DNA of 64,000 bases from Turicibacter sanguinis (GTDB taxonomy: Bacteria > Bacillota_I > Bacilli_A > MOL361 > Turicibacteraceae). The notes under the pieces are model-generated. The model had not been told where the DNA came from. It did not search any database and saw only the letters and a program-made list of their open reading frames with translations. The DNA is taken from contig NZ_CP053187.1 in the NCBI RefSeq assembly GCF_013046825.1, positions 1,849,501-1,913,500 of the forward strand, written 5' to 3'. The position numbers and the translations under genes were made by a program. This document shows, piece after piece, positions 16,689 to 24,234 of this stretch; position 1 is the first letter of the stretch, and every line of letters begins with the position of its first letter.

Positions 16689-16788
16689 ATCATCTCCCTA
16701 ACGACTTTATTTTACTATAAACTGTAAAAAAAGCGTGCTGTTAAGGTGTGATATAATTAAAAATAAACATTATTAAAGGAGTTATAAA

Positions 16789-17208
16789 ATGGATTATCGA
16801 GTGAATAAAGCGATTGAAAAACATTGCAAAGGCTATAATTGTTCTCAGGCTGTTTTGTGTGCCTATCATGATTTAATTGGTTTAGAAGAGGAACAAGCCT
16901 TTCGATTAGCTGAAGGATTTGGAAGTGGAATGGGAGGCTTACGTGATACTTGTGGTGCGGTGACGGGAATGTTTATGGCTGCTAGCTATCTAGCATCAGA
17001 TGGTGATCGTGAGAAAAATGCTTCTCGTAAATCATGCTATGAATTGATTCACACATTAGGAGATAAATTTAAAGAAAAGAATGGCTCTTTAAGGTGTGAT
17101 GAATTATTGCAATGTGAACAACATAAGCGTCATGAAAAATTATGTACGTCATATGTTGAAGATGCCGCACAACTCCTTGAGGCATACATAAAAAAAACGT
17201 CAGTCTAG
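16789..17208 (+). CDS. C_GCAxxG_C_C family protein
   Basis: Small Cys-rich protein of 139 aa with the redox-type family signature: CSQAVLCAYHDLIGL, EGFGSGMGGLRDTCGAVTGM (the GCAxxG-like core) and later single Cys residues (SCYELIH, RCDELLQC, KLCTSYV). Members are common in anaerobes, often near redox enzymes, but their reaction is not established. No signal peptide. ATG 16789 has AAAGGAG 9 nt upstream; an ATATAAT-type -10 sits about 40 bp before the start. Monocistronic with a convergent terminator. Confidence 0.88.
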   Translation: MDYRVNKAIEKHCKGYNCSQAVLCAYHDLIGLEEEQAFRLAEGFGSGMGGLRDTCGAVTGMFMAASYLASDGDREKNASRKSCYELIHTLGDKFKEKNGSLRCDELLQCEQHKRHEKLCTSYVEDAAQLLEAYIKKTSV

Positions 17209-17231
17209 ATGAACTAGATTGACGTTTTTTT
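17191..17231. terminator. bidirectional terminator
   Basis: AAACGTCAGTCTAG/CTAGATTGACGTTT stem (one G-T pair) with flanking A- and T-runs, between convergent genes. Confidence 0.88.
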
Positions 17232-17233
17232 TA

Positions 17234-18583
17234 TTATTTTACTTCAGTGTAATAAGCTTTTTCATCTAAACTGTTTTCTGATTTTGCCACAACAACAGCT
17301 GTTGCAGAATCTCCAACGACATTTAGGGCCGTCACTAACATTTCAACTGGACGGTTGATTGCTAAGATTAATGAGTAAGCTAGTAAAGCAGCATCATTTT
17401 GATATCCCATTCCTGATAATACCGTAAACAAGATAACAGCACCAGCACCAGGAGCAGCAGGCGTTCCGATTGAAGCGATTAAAGCTAGGATAGCGATTAA
17501 TGAAATACTTCCAAATGTGACTTCATATCCAGCACTTGAAGCGATGAAGATGGCTGCAATGACTTGCATAATGGCAGTTCCGTTCATATTAATAGTCATT
17601 CCAAGTGGTAAGATGAATGAAGCAATTTCTTTGTTTACTCCAAGTTCTTCTGTTGTTGTCTTTGTGTTTAAAGGTAATGTTGCAGCAGAAGATGATGTTG
17701 AGAATCCAAACATCGCAACTTTAGAGATTTTCTTAACGAATGGCATTGGATTTAAACGAGTTGCAATTAAAATGAATAATGCATAACCAAATACTAAGAA
17801 GAATAATAAGGTTAAAACAACTGTTACGACATAAGCTAAGGCAGGTTTCAAGTGTTCAACACCATAAATGGCGAATGTTCTCGTTAATAAGACGAAGATA
17901 GCAAATGGACCGAATTTTGTAATTAAGAATGTTAAGAAGACCGTGATAATTTTATTAACATCTTCAAGAAGTTTCTTTAAAACTGAAATTTGATCACCTA
18001 AATGATTAATTGATAAACCTGTTACAACAGCTAAGAATACGATTGAAAGAATGCTTCCGTTTGTTGAAAAGACTGATGTAATGTTATTTGGGATAGCTTT
18101 AACGAAGATTAATAATGGGTTAGAACCTGTTGTGCCTGTTTGAGCGGTAATATTATCGATGCTTACATTAAAGATTCCAAATTTATTAGCAACTAATCCA
18201 ACAACACCAGCAAGTAATAAGGCGAAGACTGAAGTTGCTAAGAATCCACCGATTGTTTTGTAAGATAAGCGTCCAAGTGTTTTCGTATCAGAGATACGGC
18301 ACATTGCTAAAGCAATTGATGTAAATACCATTGGAACAATCACAAGTTGCATTGAATTTAAGAATAATTGACCTAAAATATAGAAGATTCCAAATGCATC
18401 TGTTGCTCCTTCAGCACTGATATCTTGGAATAAAATTTTATTAATGGTTGCCCAAAGATCGGCATTGCCACCTGCTAATAAATTTTCACGTAAAATTAAG
18501 AATAATGATCCTGTAATTAATCCAGCAACTAAGGCAATTGCCATATGAATCGCTAAACGATTATTTGATTTTTTTTGACGCAT
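17234..18583 (-). CDS. dicarboxylate/amino acid:cation symporter (DAACS family)
   Basis: Secondary transporter of 449 aa importing acidic amino acids, dicarboxylates or cystine with Na+ or H+. Eight transmembrane helices and two re-entrant loops; diagnostic motifs are FSTSSSAATLP (HP1, serine-rich), GMTINMNGTAIMQ (TM7) and IGTPAAPGAGAVI (HP2). The long insert between TM3 and TM4 (NVSIDNITAQTGTTGSNP) is seen in TcyP/GltP-like members. Exact substrate not determined; the aspartate catabolism genes elsewhere in the window make an acidic amino acid plausible. It is transcribed through a 200-nt leader with an attenuator. Confidence 0.9.
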   Translation of the reverse strand: MRQKKSNNRLAIHMAIALVAGLITGSLFLILRENLLAGGNADLWATINKILFQDISAEGATDAFGIFYILGQLFLNSMQLVIVPMVFTSIALAMCRISDTKTLGRLSYKTIGGFLATSVFALLLAGVVGLVANKFGIFNVSIDNITAQTGTTGSNPLLIFVKAIPNNITSVFSTNGSILSIVFLAVVTGLSINHLGDQISVLKKLLEDVNKIITVFLTFLITKFGPFAIFVLLTRTFAIYGVEHLKPALAYVVTVVLTLLFFLVFGYALFILIATRLNPMPFVKKISKVAMFGFSTSSSAATLPLNTKTTTEELGVNKEIASFILPLGMTINMNGTAIMQVIAAIFIASSAGYEVTFGSISLIAILALIASIGTPAAPGAGAVILFTVLSGMGYQNDAALLAYSLILAINRPVEMLVTALNVVGDSATAVVVAKSENSLDEKAYYTEVK

Positions 18584-18621
18584 TGTTAAATCCTCTCCTC
18601 ATATAAGATGCTAGGACCCAG

Positions 18622-18668
18622 TAAAAAAAGCCTTAATTTCATGAAGGATGTCACGAAATTAAGGCTCA
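18622..18668 (-). terminator. terminator in the leader of the DAACS gene (attenuator)
   Basis: A 12-bp perfect stem (GCCTTAATTTC region, 18629-18640 pairing with 18655-18666) followed on the minus strand by seven U. It lies between promoter and start codon, so it must be read through for expression. Confidence 0.85.
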
Positions 18669-18787
18669 AATGAATACAACGATATAAGTAAAAAAGCAAC
18701 ATAGAAGTCATGCATTTTCACACTTTATAAAACGTATTATTTTACCTTAATAGCTTCTCGTGAGCTATCTTAAAGGGTTCCTATTTG
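18669..18787 (-). promoter_or_regulatory. 5' leader of unknown class upstream of the attenuator
   Basis: About 120 nt of transcribed leader between the predicted start point and the attenuator hairpin. Its 5' part folds into an imperfect hairpin (CCTTTAAGATAGCT / AGCTATTAAGG, loop CACGAGA, 18745-18776). I could not match it to SAM, T-box, lysine, glycine, purine, c-di-GMP or other common riboswitch consensus motifs. It may be a riboswitch, a protein-binding leader or an amino-acid-sensing RNA. Confidence 0.45.
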
Positions 18788-18792
18788 TAAAT

Positions 18793-18821
18793 AATATACC
18801 GACTAATGATTTTAAAGTCAA
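18793..18821 (-). promoter_or_regulatory. sigma-A-type promoter of the DAACS gene
   Basis: On the minus strand TTGACT, 17-bp spacer, TATATT; the start point would be near 18787, giving a leader of about 200 nt. Confidence 0.7.
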
Positions 18822-18964
18822 TAAAAAAGTAGAAATTTAGCGAAAAAAAGACATAAAAATATTTTTTTGAAGGGATGTTGAGTGAAGTAATTTAAATAAA
18901 TAGATGAATAAAGTCCTAAATTTAATGAGATAGAAGGCTAATGACTAACAAAGAGTGGTACAGA

Positions 18965-19113
18965 TCCTGCTAAATAAGCAGTATATGAATTTATGGATGA
19001 ACGCAAAGTGATATCATGAGAATATTTTATCAACTAAGTTAAAAGAAATTGGAATTGGAGTGGGTGAAAAAGCAGGAAAAGGTTTAGCAACACCGGATTT
19101 TTTTGAAAAATAA
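18965..19113 (+). pseudogene. 3' remnant of a decayed gene
   Basis: Short fragments in two frames read like one protein tail: AVYEFMDERKVIS (ending at a stop near 19009) and, shifted, YHENILSTKLKEIGIGVGEK continuing AGKGLATPDFFEK to TAA at 19111-19113. There is no start codon or Shine-Dalgarno, and stops interrupt the frame, but a hairpin terminator follows right after the TAA. I do not recognise the protein family. The rest of 18822-19193 is AT-rich with no feature I can support. Confidence 0.4.
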
Positions 19114-19120
19114 TTAATTT

Positions 19121-19149
19121 AAAGAGCGATGATGTCACGCTTTTTGAAT
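19121..19149 (+). terminator. terminator after the gene remnant
   Basis: AAAGAGCG/CGCTTTTT stem (one G-T pair) with T-run, 7 nt after the remnant's TAA. Confidence 0.6.
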
Positions 19150-19211
19150 ATTTTAAGTGTAAGAAGTTTACAATAGAATAAATTTTATGAAAAATGGAAG
19201 GGAGTGAAGAC

Positions 19212-20480
19212 GTGTCACATTTAGTTGCAAAAGATGCCTATAAAAGTTTAGAAGAGAGAATTAATAAATACCCTCAAGGAGCTCCAAAAAGTGAAACATT
19301 GAATGAAATTTTAAAACTGTTATTTTCTGAACGTGAAGCAGATTTAGTTTCTAAATTACCGGTTCGTCCATTTAACTCAGCAAGAGCCTCGAAGGCGTGG
19401 AAATTACCACTAGACGAAACGGAAAAAATCTTAGAAGAACTAGCTTCTCGTGCCATTTTATTAGATATGGAAACAAAAGAAGATCGTCTTTTTATGCTAC
19501 CTCCTCCAATGGCAGGTTTTTTTGAGTTTTCATTGATGCGAATCGGAAAAAATGTGAATCAAAAAGCATTGGCTGAATTATATTATCAATATTTGAATGT
19601 AGAAGAAGATTTTGTTAAGGATTTATTTTACTCAACGGACACCAAACTTGGACGTGTTTATGTCAATGAATCAGTCTTAAGTCGTGAAAATACTGTTTCA
19701 ATTTTAGATTATGAAAGAGCCTCACACATTATTAAATCGGCTTCACATATTGCCTTAGGTGATTGTTATTGTCGTCATAAGATGTTACATATGAATCAAG
19801 CCTGTAATGCTCCACTTGATGTCTGTTTAACGTTTGGTGGTGCGGCCCAATCATTAATTAAGTATGGTTATGCAAGGGAAATTGATGCTTCTGAATGTCT
19901 AGACGTTTTAGAGCGTTCCTATGAATATAAACTAGTTCAATGCGGTGAGAATGTTCAAAATAATCCAACCTTTATTTGCAACTGCTGTGGTTGCTGTTGT
20001 GAGGCTTTATTAGCAGCGAAAAAGTTTGGAAATCTTCATCCGGTTGAAACAACAAATTTTATTCCATCAATTAATCATGAAACGTGTGTGAAATGTGGAC
20101 GATGTTTGCGTGATTGTCCAATTGATGCAATTTCGAAAGTAAAAGTCGATGAAGGAAAGTCAACAGAGCGCTTTGAATATCAGGTGAATGAAGAAGTTTG
20201 TCTAGGATGTGGTGTTTGTGTAAGCGCTTGTTTTAATAAAAGTATCATGCTTAAAAACCGTGGAAAACGTGTGATCACACCTGTTAATTCTGTCCATCGT
20301 GTTGTCTTACAAGCGATTGAAAAAGGGCAGTTACAAGATTTAATTTTCGATAATCAAGCGTTTGGTTCACATCGTGCAATGGCGGCCATCTTACAGGCTA
20401 TTTTAAACTTACCGCCACTTAAACAAGCGATGGCAAGTGAACAAATGAAATCAAAATACTTAGCTAAATTACTAAAGTAG
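19212..20480 (+). CDS. 4Fe-4S dicluster-type protein of unknown function
   Basis: Cytoplasmic iron-sulfur protein of 422 aa. N-terminal half (about 1-150) has a winged-helix-like look (PFNSARASKAWKLPLDETEK, EELASRAILLDM). The middle carries Cys clusters CYCRHK, ACNAP, VCLTFG and the dense FICNCCGCCCEALL; the C-terminus has two ferredoxin motifs CVKCGRCLRDCPIDAI and CLGCGVCVSACFNKSI. It is likely an electron-transfer or regulatory Fe-S protein of anaerobes. I start it at GTG 19212, with GGGAG 7 nt upstream; the ATG at 19194 overlaps that Shine-Dalgarno. aroQ follows 75 bp downstream. Confidence 0.85.
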   Translation: MSHLVAKDAYKSLEERINKYPQGAPKSETLNEILKLLFSEREADLVSKLPVRPFNSARASKAWKLPLDETEKILEELASRAILLDMETKEDRLFMLPPPMAGFFEFSLMRIGKNVNQKALAELYYQYLNVEEDFVKDLFYSTDTKLGRVYVNESVLSRENTVSILDYERASHIIKSASHIALGDCYCRHKMLHMNQACNAPLDVCLTFGGAAQSLIKYGYAREIDASECLDVLERSYEYKLVQCGENVQNNPTFICNCCGCCCEALLAAKKFGNLHPVETTNFIPSINHETCVKCGRCLRDCPIDAISKVKVDEGKSTERFEYQVNEEVCLGCGVCVSACFNKSIMLKNRGKRVITPVNSVHRVVLQAIEKGQLQDLIFDNQAFGSHRAMAAILQAILNLPPLKQAMASEQMKSKYLAKLLK

Positions 20481-20555
20481 CTAGGAATGGTTGACTCTAG
20501 GGATGTTTTAGTATTCAATAAAAGTTAAAGTGCTAGACTTAGAGGAGATATCATA

Positions 20556-21005
20556 ATGAAAATTTTAGTGTTAAATGGACCAAACTTAAATATGATTGGG
20601 ATTCGTGAAAAAGGAATTTATGGAAGCCGTAGCTATGCTGATATCGTTGGCTATCTTAAAGAAGAAGGAACAAAGCGTGGTCATGAAATTGAAGTTCTTC
20701 AAAGTAATTATGAAGGACAGATCATTGAATGGTTACAAAAGGCATACTTTGAACACTATGATGGCGTGATCATCAATCCAGGTGCCTTTACTCATTATAG
20801 CTATGCTCTTCATGATGCTATTAAAGCAATCGCAGATGTGCCAACGGTTGAAGTTCATCTTTCAAATGTCCATGCTCGTGAAGCGTTTCGTCATCAATCA
20901 GTTACAGCGCCGGCTTGTATTGGACAAATATGCGGATTTGGTGAGTTTGGATACATTTTAGGAATCATGGCATTAGAAAATAATAAAGCAAAAAATCAAA
21001 AATAA
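20556..21005 (+). CDS. aroQ: type II 3-dehydroquinate dehydratase
   Basis: Converts 3-dehydroquinate to 3-dehydroshikimate in the shikimate pathway; 149 aa, normal for the type II dodecameric enzyme. Diagnostic blocks: LNGPNLNMIGIREKGIYG (contains the catalytic Arg and the mobile-loop Tyr), QSNYEGQIIEWLQ, INPGAFTHYSYALHDAI, VEVHLSNVHAREAFRHQS with the catalytic His, and ACIGQICGFGEFGYILG. GAGGAGAT precedes the ATG. It is separated from other aro genes, and shares only orientation with the Fe-S protein upstream. Confidence 0.95.
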   Translation: MKILVLNGPNLNMIGIREKGIYGSRSYADIVGYLKEEGTKRGHEIEVLQSNYEGQIIEWLQKAYFEHYDGVIINPGAFTHYSYALHDAIKAIADVPTVEVHLSNVHAREAFRHQSVTAPACIGQICGFGEFGYILGIMALENNKAKNQK

Positions 21006-21013
21006 TCACATTT

Positions 21014-21048
21014 AACCCTCAAAGTCTGATTAGATTTTGAGGGTTTTT
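21014..21048 (+). terminator. intrinsic terminator of aroQ
   Basis: AACCCTCAAA/TTTGAGGGTT stem followed by T-run. Confidence 0.9.
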
Positions 21049-21292
21049 ATAAAAAGAAAAGGTTTAGAAGATTAAGAGGCTATCTAAGGACAGTCTTTTT
21101 TTGTGATTAAAAATCAAAAAAATCCATATAAAAAGAAATGATTTCGATATTTTTTGTAAGCGCTGTGTGCTAAGATGAGCTTAATAATAAGATTGGATAC
21201 CTCATCAAGATTAGGAAAAAATTAAGGTTTTATTTCCTATGATTTGGGTAAGTTAGAAAAGATGTTCAAATTTAATAAGGAAGTGAAGCGAC

Positions 21293-21439
21293 ATGAAAAA
21301 AATCATGCTTGTAATGGGACTGATTTTAATACTAGGAGGATGCCAAAATGTAGAACTCAAAAACGAAGAAAGTGAAAAGCAAACACTAGAAAGTCCACAA
21401 GCGGAAAAAGAGCATTTTAGATGGAGTTTAATTTATTAG
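21293..21439 (+). CDS. small putative lipoprotein (48 aa)
   Basis: A short open frame with GGAAG 9 nt upstream of ATG. The product starts MKKIMLVMGLILILGGCQNV, a clear lipoprotein signal with lipobox LGGC (Cys17), then a short charged tail ending WSLIY. It ends 17 bp before the start of the next membrane-protein gene, so the two may be one transcript. It may be a genuine mini-lipoprotein or the truncated start of a longer one. A weak cre-like sequence (TTGTAAGCGCTGTGTG, 21154-21169, two mismatches) lies upstream; the rest of 21049-21292 holds nothing clear. Confidence 0.5.
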   Translation: MKKIMLVMGLILILGGCQNVELKNEESEKQTLESPQAEKEHFRWSLIY

Positions 21440-21456
21440 TTAATGGGGGAGCGGAG

Positions 21457-22086
21457 ATGGGAGCAGTCAAAGTTGATTTGAAGCAGTATATTACGAATGG
21501 GTTTGTACGATCAGGGGTTAGTTATTTCGGATATGGGATTATTTTAGGCGTGATAACGGCAGGTTTAGGATATGGAACTTATATCATTCATCAAAAAAAT
21601 AGTTTAAATCCGGTTCAAGGTTTCTCCCAGATTGTTGGCTATTTATTGCTTGTGATGGTTGGCATTTTAGTATTAGTAACTTTTTCATTACTTTATCACG
21701 GGATTAAATTATTTAAACAATTTGTAGCTTTTATGAAATCAGATGAAGTAGTGTTGATTTCACATGAAGAACCGATGTCAATTGGGATTGCGCTTGATTA
21801 TTTATCAGAGGAAACCATCATTTATGAAAATCGTCAGTTAGTGTTAACTGAAAAACACATTATTATATTAGAGGGGGAACCTTGTATTAAGCCCAAATCC
21901 TTATTAAGGGCAGCGAGTCTTGATACTCGTGGATTAAAAGAGGGACAGAGAGCGCGGTTAAATCAATTGAAGACGGTTGTATTAGAATTTAAAAATCATG
22001 AATTGAAAAAAGTAAATTGCCACTATATTCAAGAAGCGAATGATATTTTACAAAAATTAAAAGAACAAGGAATTAGAATGATTTAA
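21457..22086 (+). CDS. unknown membrane protein with two transmembrane helices
   Basis: 209-aa protein I do not recognise. Two hydrophobic helices near the N-terminus (about residues 20-42, YFGYGIILGVITAGLGYG, and about 55-85, IVGYLLLVMVGILVLVTFSL), followed by a soluble, probably cytoplasmic domain with alternating hydrophobic strands (RQLVLTEKHIIILEGEPCI) reminiscent of PH-like or YcxB-like membrane-adjacent domains. Start chosen at ATG 21457, preceded by GGGGGAGCGGAG; the ATG at 21421 lies inside the small lipoprotein gene. Followed by a strong terminator. Confidence 0.7.
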   Translation: MGAVKVDLKQYITNGFVRSGVSYFGYGIILGVITAGLGYGTYIIHQKNSLNPVQGFSQIVGYLLLVMVGILVLVTFSLLYHGIKLFKQFVAFMKSDEVVLISHEEPMSIGIALDYLSEETIIYENRQLVLTEKHIIILEGEPCIKPKSLLRAASLDTRGLKEGQRARLNQLKTVVLEFKNHELKKVNCHYIQEANDILQKLKEQGIRMI

Positions 22087-22110
22087 AGTGTAGAATTTGT
22101 ATGAAATCGA

Positions 22111-22150
22111 AAAAAAGCATTGAAGTCTACAATGACTTTAATGCTTTTTT
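22111..22150 (+). terminator. intrinsic terminator
   Basis: AAAAAAGCATTGAAGTC pairing with GACTTTAATGCTTTTTT around a 6-nt loop. Confidence 0.9.
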
Positions 22151-22195
22151 TGATATAATAAATTATATTTTTAATAGAAGAAGGGGTCATTTTCG

Positions 22196-22900
22196 ATGTA
22201 TCTAATGGCAGGTCGTGTAAGATATAGTGAAGTCGGATTAGATGGGGGCTTGACGCTGCATCATTTAATTAATTATTTCCAAGATTGCAGTACATTTCAT
22301 TTAGAAGATATTGGCCTTGGGTTGGATTATTTTCAGTCTCAAAACTTAGCTTTCTTTATTTTGTCGTGGCAGATTGAAATTAATCGTCTACCAAAGGAAA
22401 GTGAAAAGATTAAAGTCGGAACACAAATTTACGAGTGTAAAGGTTGCTTTGGTTACCGTAATTATGTGTTATATGATGAGGCGGATAACGTCCTAGCTTA
22501 TGCCAACCTTGGAGGCGTATTTATGGACACGATTTCGGAAAGTTTTGCTAAATTATCAACGGAAGAAATTGCTAAATATCCGATTGAAGAAAAGTTTGAA
22601 ATGGAGTACTTGCCTCGTAAGATTAAAGCACCAAAGGCAACGGATACATTCCCGAAGGTTACCATTCGCCCGTGTCAAATTGATACAAACGGCCATGTTA
22701 ATAATAGTCACTATGTAGCATTAGCACTTGAATGCCTTCCGCAAGAGTTAGAGATTAAACGTGTCCGTGTTGAATACAAAAAAGCAGCTAAATGTGGTGA
22801 TATCATGATTCCAGCATCAGTCTCTTTAGATGGGATATACTATGTATCATTAAATGATGAAGAAGGACATCCCTACGCGATTTTAAGTTTCAACGAGTAA
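22196..22900 (+). CDS. acyl-ACP thioesterase
   Basis: Releases free fatty acids from acyl-carrier protein; 234 aa with two hotdog folds, the normal bacterial FatA-like length. First hotdog: GRVRYSEVGLDGGLTLHHLI, LAFFILSWQIEINRLP, CKGCFGYRNYVLYDE. Second: TIRPCQIDTNGHVNNSHYVA with the conserved Asn-His catalytic motif (DTNGHVNN), then RVRVEYKKAAKCGD. ATG 22196 follows AGAAGGGG. The VOC gene begins 20 bp downstream, probably the same transcript. In gut anaerobes these enzymes may serve fatty-acid release or lipid remodelling. Confidence 0.88.
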   Translation: MYLMAGRVRYSEVGLDGGLTLHHLINYFQDCSTFHLEDIGLGLDYFQSQNLAFFILSWQIEINRLPKESEKIKVGTQIYECKGCFGYRNYVLYDEADNVLAYANLGGVFMDTISESFAKLSTEEIAKYPIEEKFEMEYLPRKIKAPKATDTFPKVTIRPCQIDTNGHVNNSHYVALALECLPQELEIKRVRVEYKKAAKCGDIMIPASVSLDGIYYVSLNDEEGHPYAILSFNE

Positions 22901-22920
22901 AGGGAATAGGAGAGTTTAAT

Positions 22921-23319
22921 ATGAGTATTAAAATGATGCATCACGTTTGTATTCAAACAGAAAAGTATGAAGAATCTCTTGAGTTTTATATGAGAATTTT
23001 AGGATTTGAAATCGTACAAGAAACACCAAACTTCCATAACCGAGCGTTTAATACCTGGTTAAAACTTGGAAACTTTATGATTGAACTTCAAACAGCTAAA
23101 CAAGGCGAGACGCTAAATCCTTGGAGTTCATTAAATGAAGGAATCGTTCATCTGTGTTTTTTAGTTGATAATGTTTTTGAAGAAATTGAGCGAATTCAAC
23201 AATTAGGATATGAACATTTCAAAATCAAAAATGGTGAGATCGTTTATAAAGTTGAAGAGGGATATCTCTTTAAAATTAAAGCACCCGAAGGAACAGAAAT
23301 TGAAATTAGAGATTTATAA
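22921..23319 (+). CDS. VOC superfamily (glyoxalase/bleomycin resistance-like) protein
   Basis: 132-aa metal-binding-fold protein with two betaalphabetabetabeta modules: MMHHVCIQTEKYEESLEFYM (first ligand His), FMIELQTAK (Glu), IVHLCFLVDN (His) and GTEIEIRDL (Glu), placing four ligands where lactoylglutathione lyase has them. Substrate unknown; could be a small detoxifying enzyme. GGAG is 9 nt before the ATG. Likely co-transcribed with the acyl-ACP thioesterase. The gap 23320-23604 contains two terminators and nothing else convincing. Confidence 0.88.
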   Translation: MSIKMMHHVCIQTEKYEESLEFYMRILGFEIVQETPNFHNRAFNTWLKLGNFMIELQTAKQGETLNPWSSLNEGIVHLCFLVDNVFEEIERIQQLGYEHFKIKNGEIVYKVEEGYLFKIKAPEGTEIEIRDL

Positions 23320-23480
23320 GCTCAGATAAGTGTTTCACACTTGAAAAACTTTTATCCTGCTAGTGGGGAAGGGGACCCCTAGACTATGGTTATGTCTTTG
23401 TATTAAAAAGACTTAGGTAATGAGACTATTTGATAATAGTGAAATACATGTTTTGTTTCAATATAGAAATTAAATCGTTA

Positions 23481-23516
23481 AAAAGCAGGTGAGGATTGAA
23501 TCACCTGCTTTTTTTT
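23481..23516 (+). terminator. intrinsic terminator
   Basis: AAAAGCAGGTGA/TCACCTGCTTTT stem followed by T-run. Confidence 0.88.
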
Positions 23517-23525
23517 GATGTAATT

Positions 23526-23548
23526 CGTCATGATAAATGACGTTTTTT
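23526..23548 (+). terminator. short hairpin with T-run
   Basis: CGTCAT-GATAA-ATGACG followed by six T, a second terminator before the next gene. Confidence 0.55.
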
Positions 23549-23604
23549 CATAAAATGTAAGGTGTAGAGAAATGATTGACCTTAAATAAAGTGGGTGAGA
23601 AGAA

Positions 23605-24213
23605 ATGATGAAAGTTAAGGATGAATTAGAAAAAAAAGAAGTGATAAAATCATTAAGAATAGCGTTGGATGAAACGTTAAAACAATGTGATTCTTGTGAA
23701 GACCGAGTCCATCAATCTATTAAAATAGCAAACTGTGTGTTAAGCAAGGAAGAATATTATGAATTGTTGAATGAGTATCAACGATTCGAAAATAATTTTG
23801 GTATATTAGAAAGTTTATCGGTGCAAATCACAGAATTGAGTTCTATTTTACAAGCCATGTCAGTCGCCGCAGCTCTTAAAGAAGTTCGAAATAGCATCGA
23901 TCAATTACTTGATATTATGGAAAAAATTAATTTTAGACTAGATGTTCAAAAGTTTGATCTACTGATGGCCCAACTCATGGAAGAGTTAATGGGGGTCATT
24001 GACTTTGATGCGATCGAATATGAAACCTTAGAGGCGGCACTGGGCGCACCTTTTATCGTCTTAGAAACCCTAGATGTTTTAGATCGTGAATATCAAGATA
24101 TTTATTATCCTTTAAACGTTTTGAAAATACAATCATTTAATAGTAAAACCGCTGCCTATCAATATGCACTAAGTCGCGGTATTAGAAAAGAATTCGTCAT
24201 CAAAAAAGCGTAG
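23605..24213 (+). CDS. unknown helical protein
   Basis: 202-aa soluble protein that I do not recognise. It is strongly acidic and predicted almost all-helical (KVKDELEKKEVIKSLRIALD; ILQAMSVAAALKEVRNSIDQ), with a CDSCEDR Cys pair near residue 32 that could be incidental. No membrane segment, signal peptide or nucleotide-binding motif. Two tandem ATG codons (23605, 23608) follow GGTGAG; the second has the better spacing. It stands between its own terminators and so forms a single-gene unit. Confidence 0.65.
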   Translation: MMKVKDELEKKEVIKSLRIALDETLKQCDSCEDRVHQSIKIANCVLSKEEYYELLNEYQRFENNFGILESLSVQITELSSILQAMSVAAALKEVRNSIDQLLDIMEKINFRLDVQKFDLLMAQLMEELMGVIDFDAIEYETLEAALGAPFIVLETLDVLDREYQDIYYPLNVLKIQSFNSKTAAYQYALSRGIRKEFVIKKA

Positions 24214-24234
24214 CGACATCGCTACGCCTTTTTT
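24202..24234. terminator. bidirectional terminator
   Basis: GCGTAGCGA/TCGCTACGC stem with flanking A- and T-runs, between convergent genes. Confidence 0.92.

Noticed and set aside
21154-21169. cre-like sequence TTGTAAGCGCTGTGTG
   Set aside because: Two mismatches, including the conserved C near the 3' end; no associated catabolic gene, so not called as a regulatory site.
23341-23420. GGGGACCCC palindrome in the gap after the VOC gene
   Set aside because: Short and without repeat partner, T-run or position relative to a promoter.
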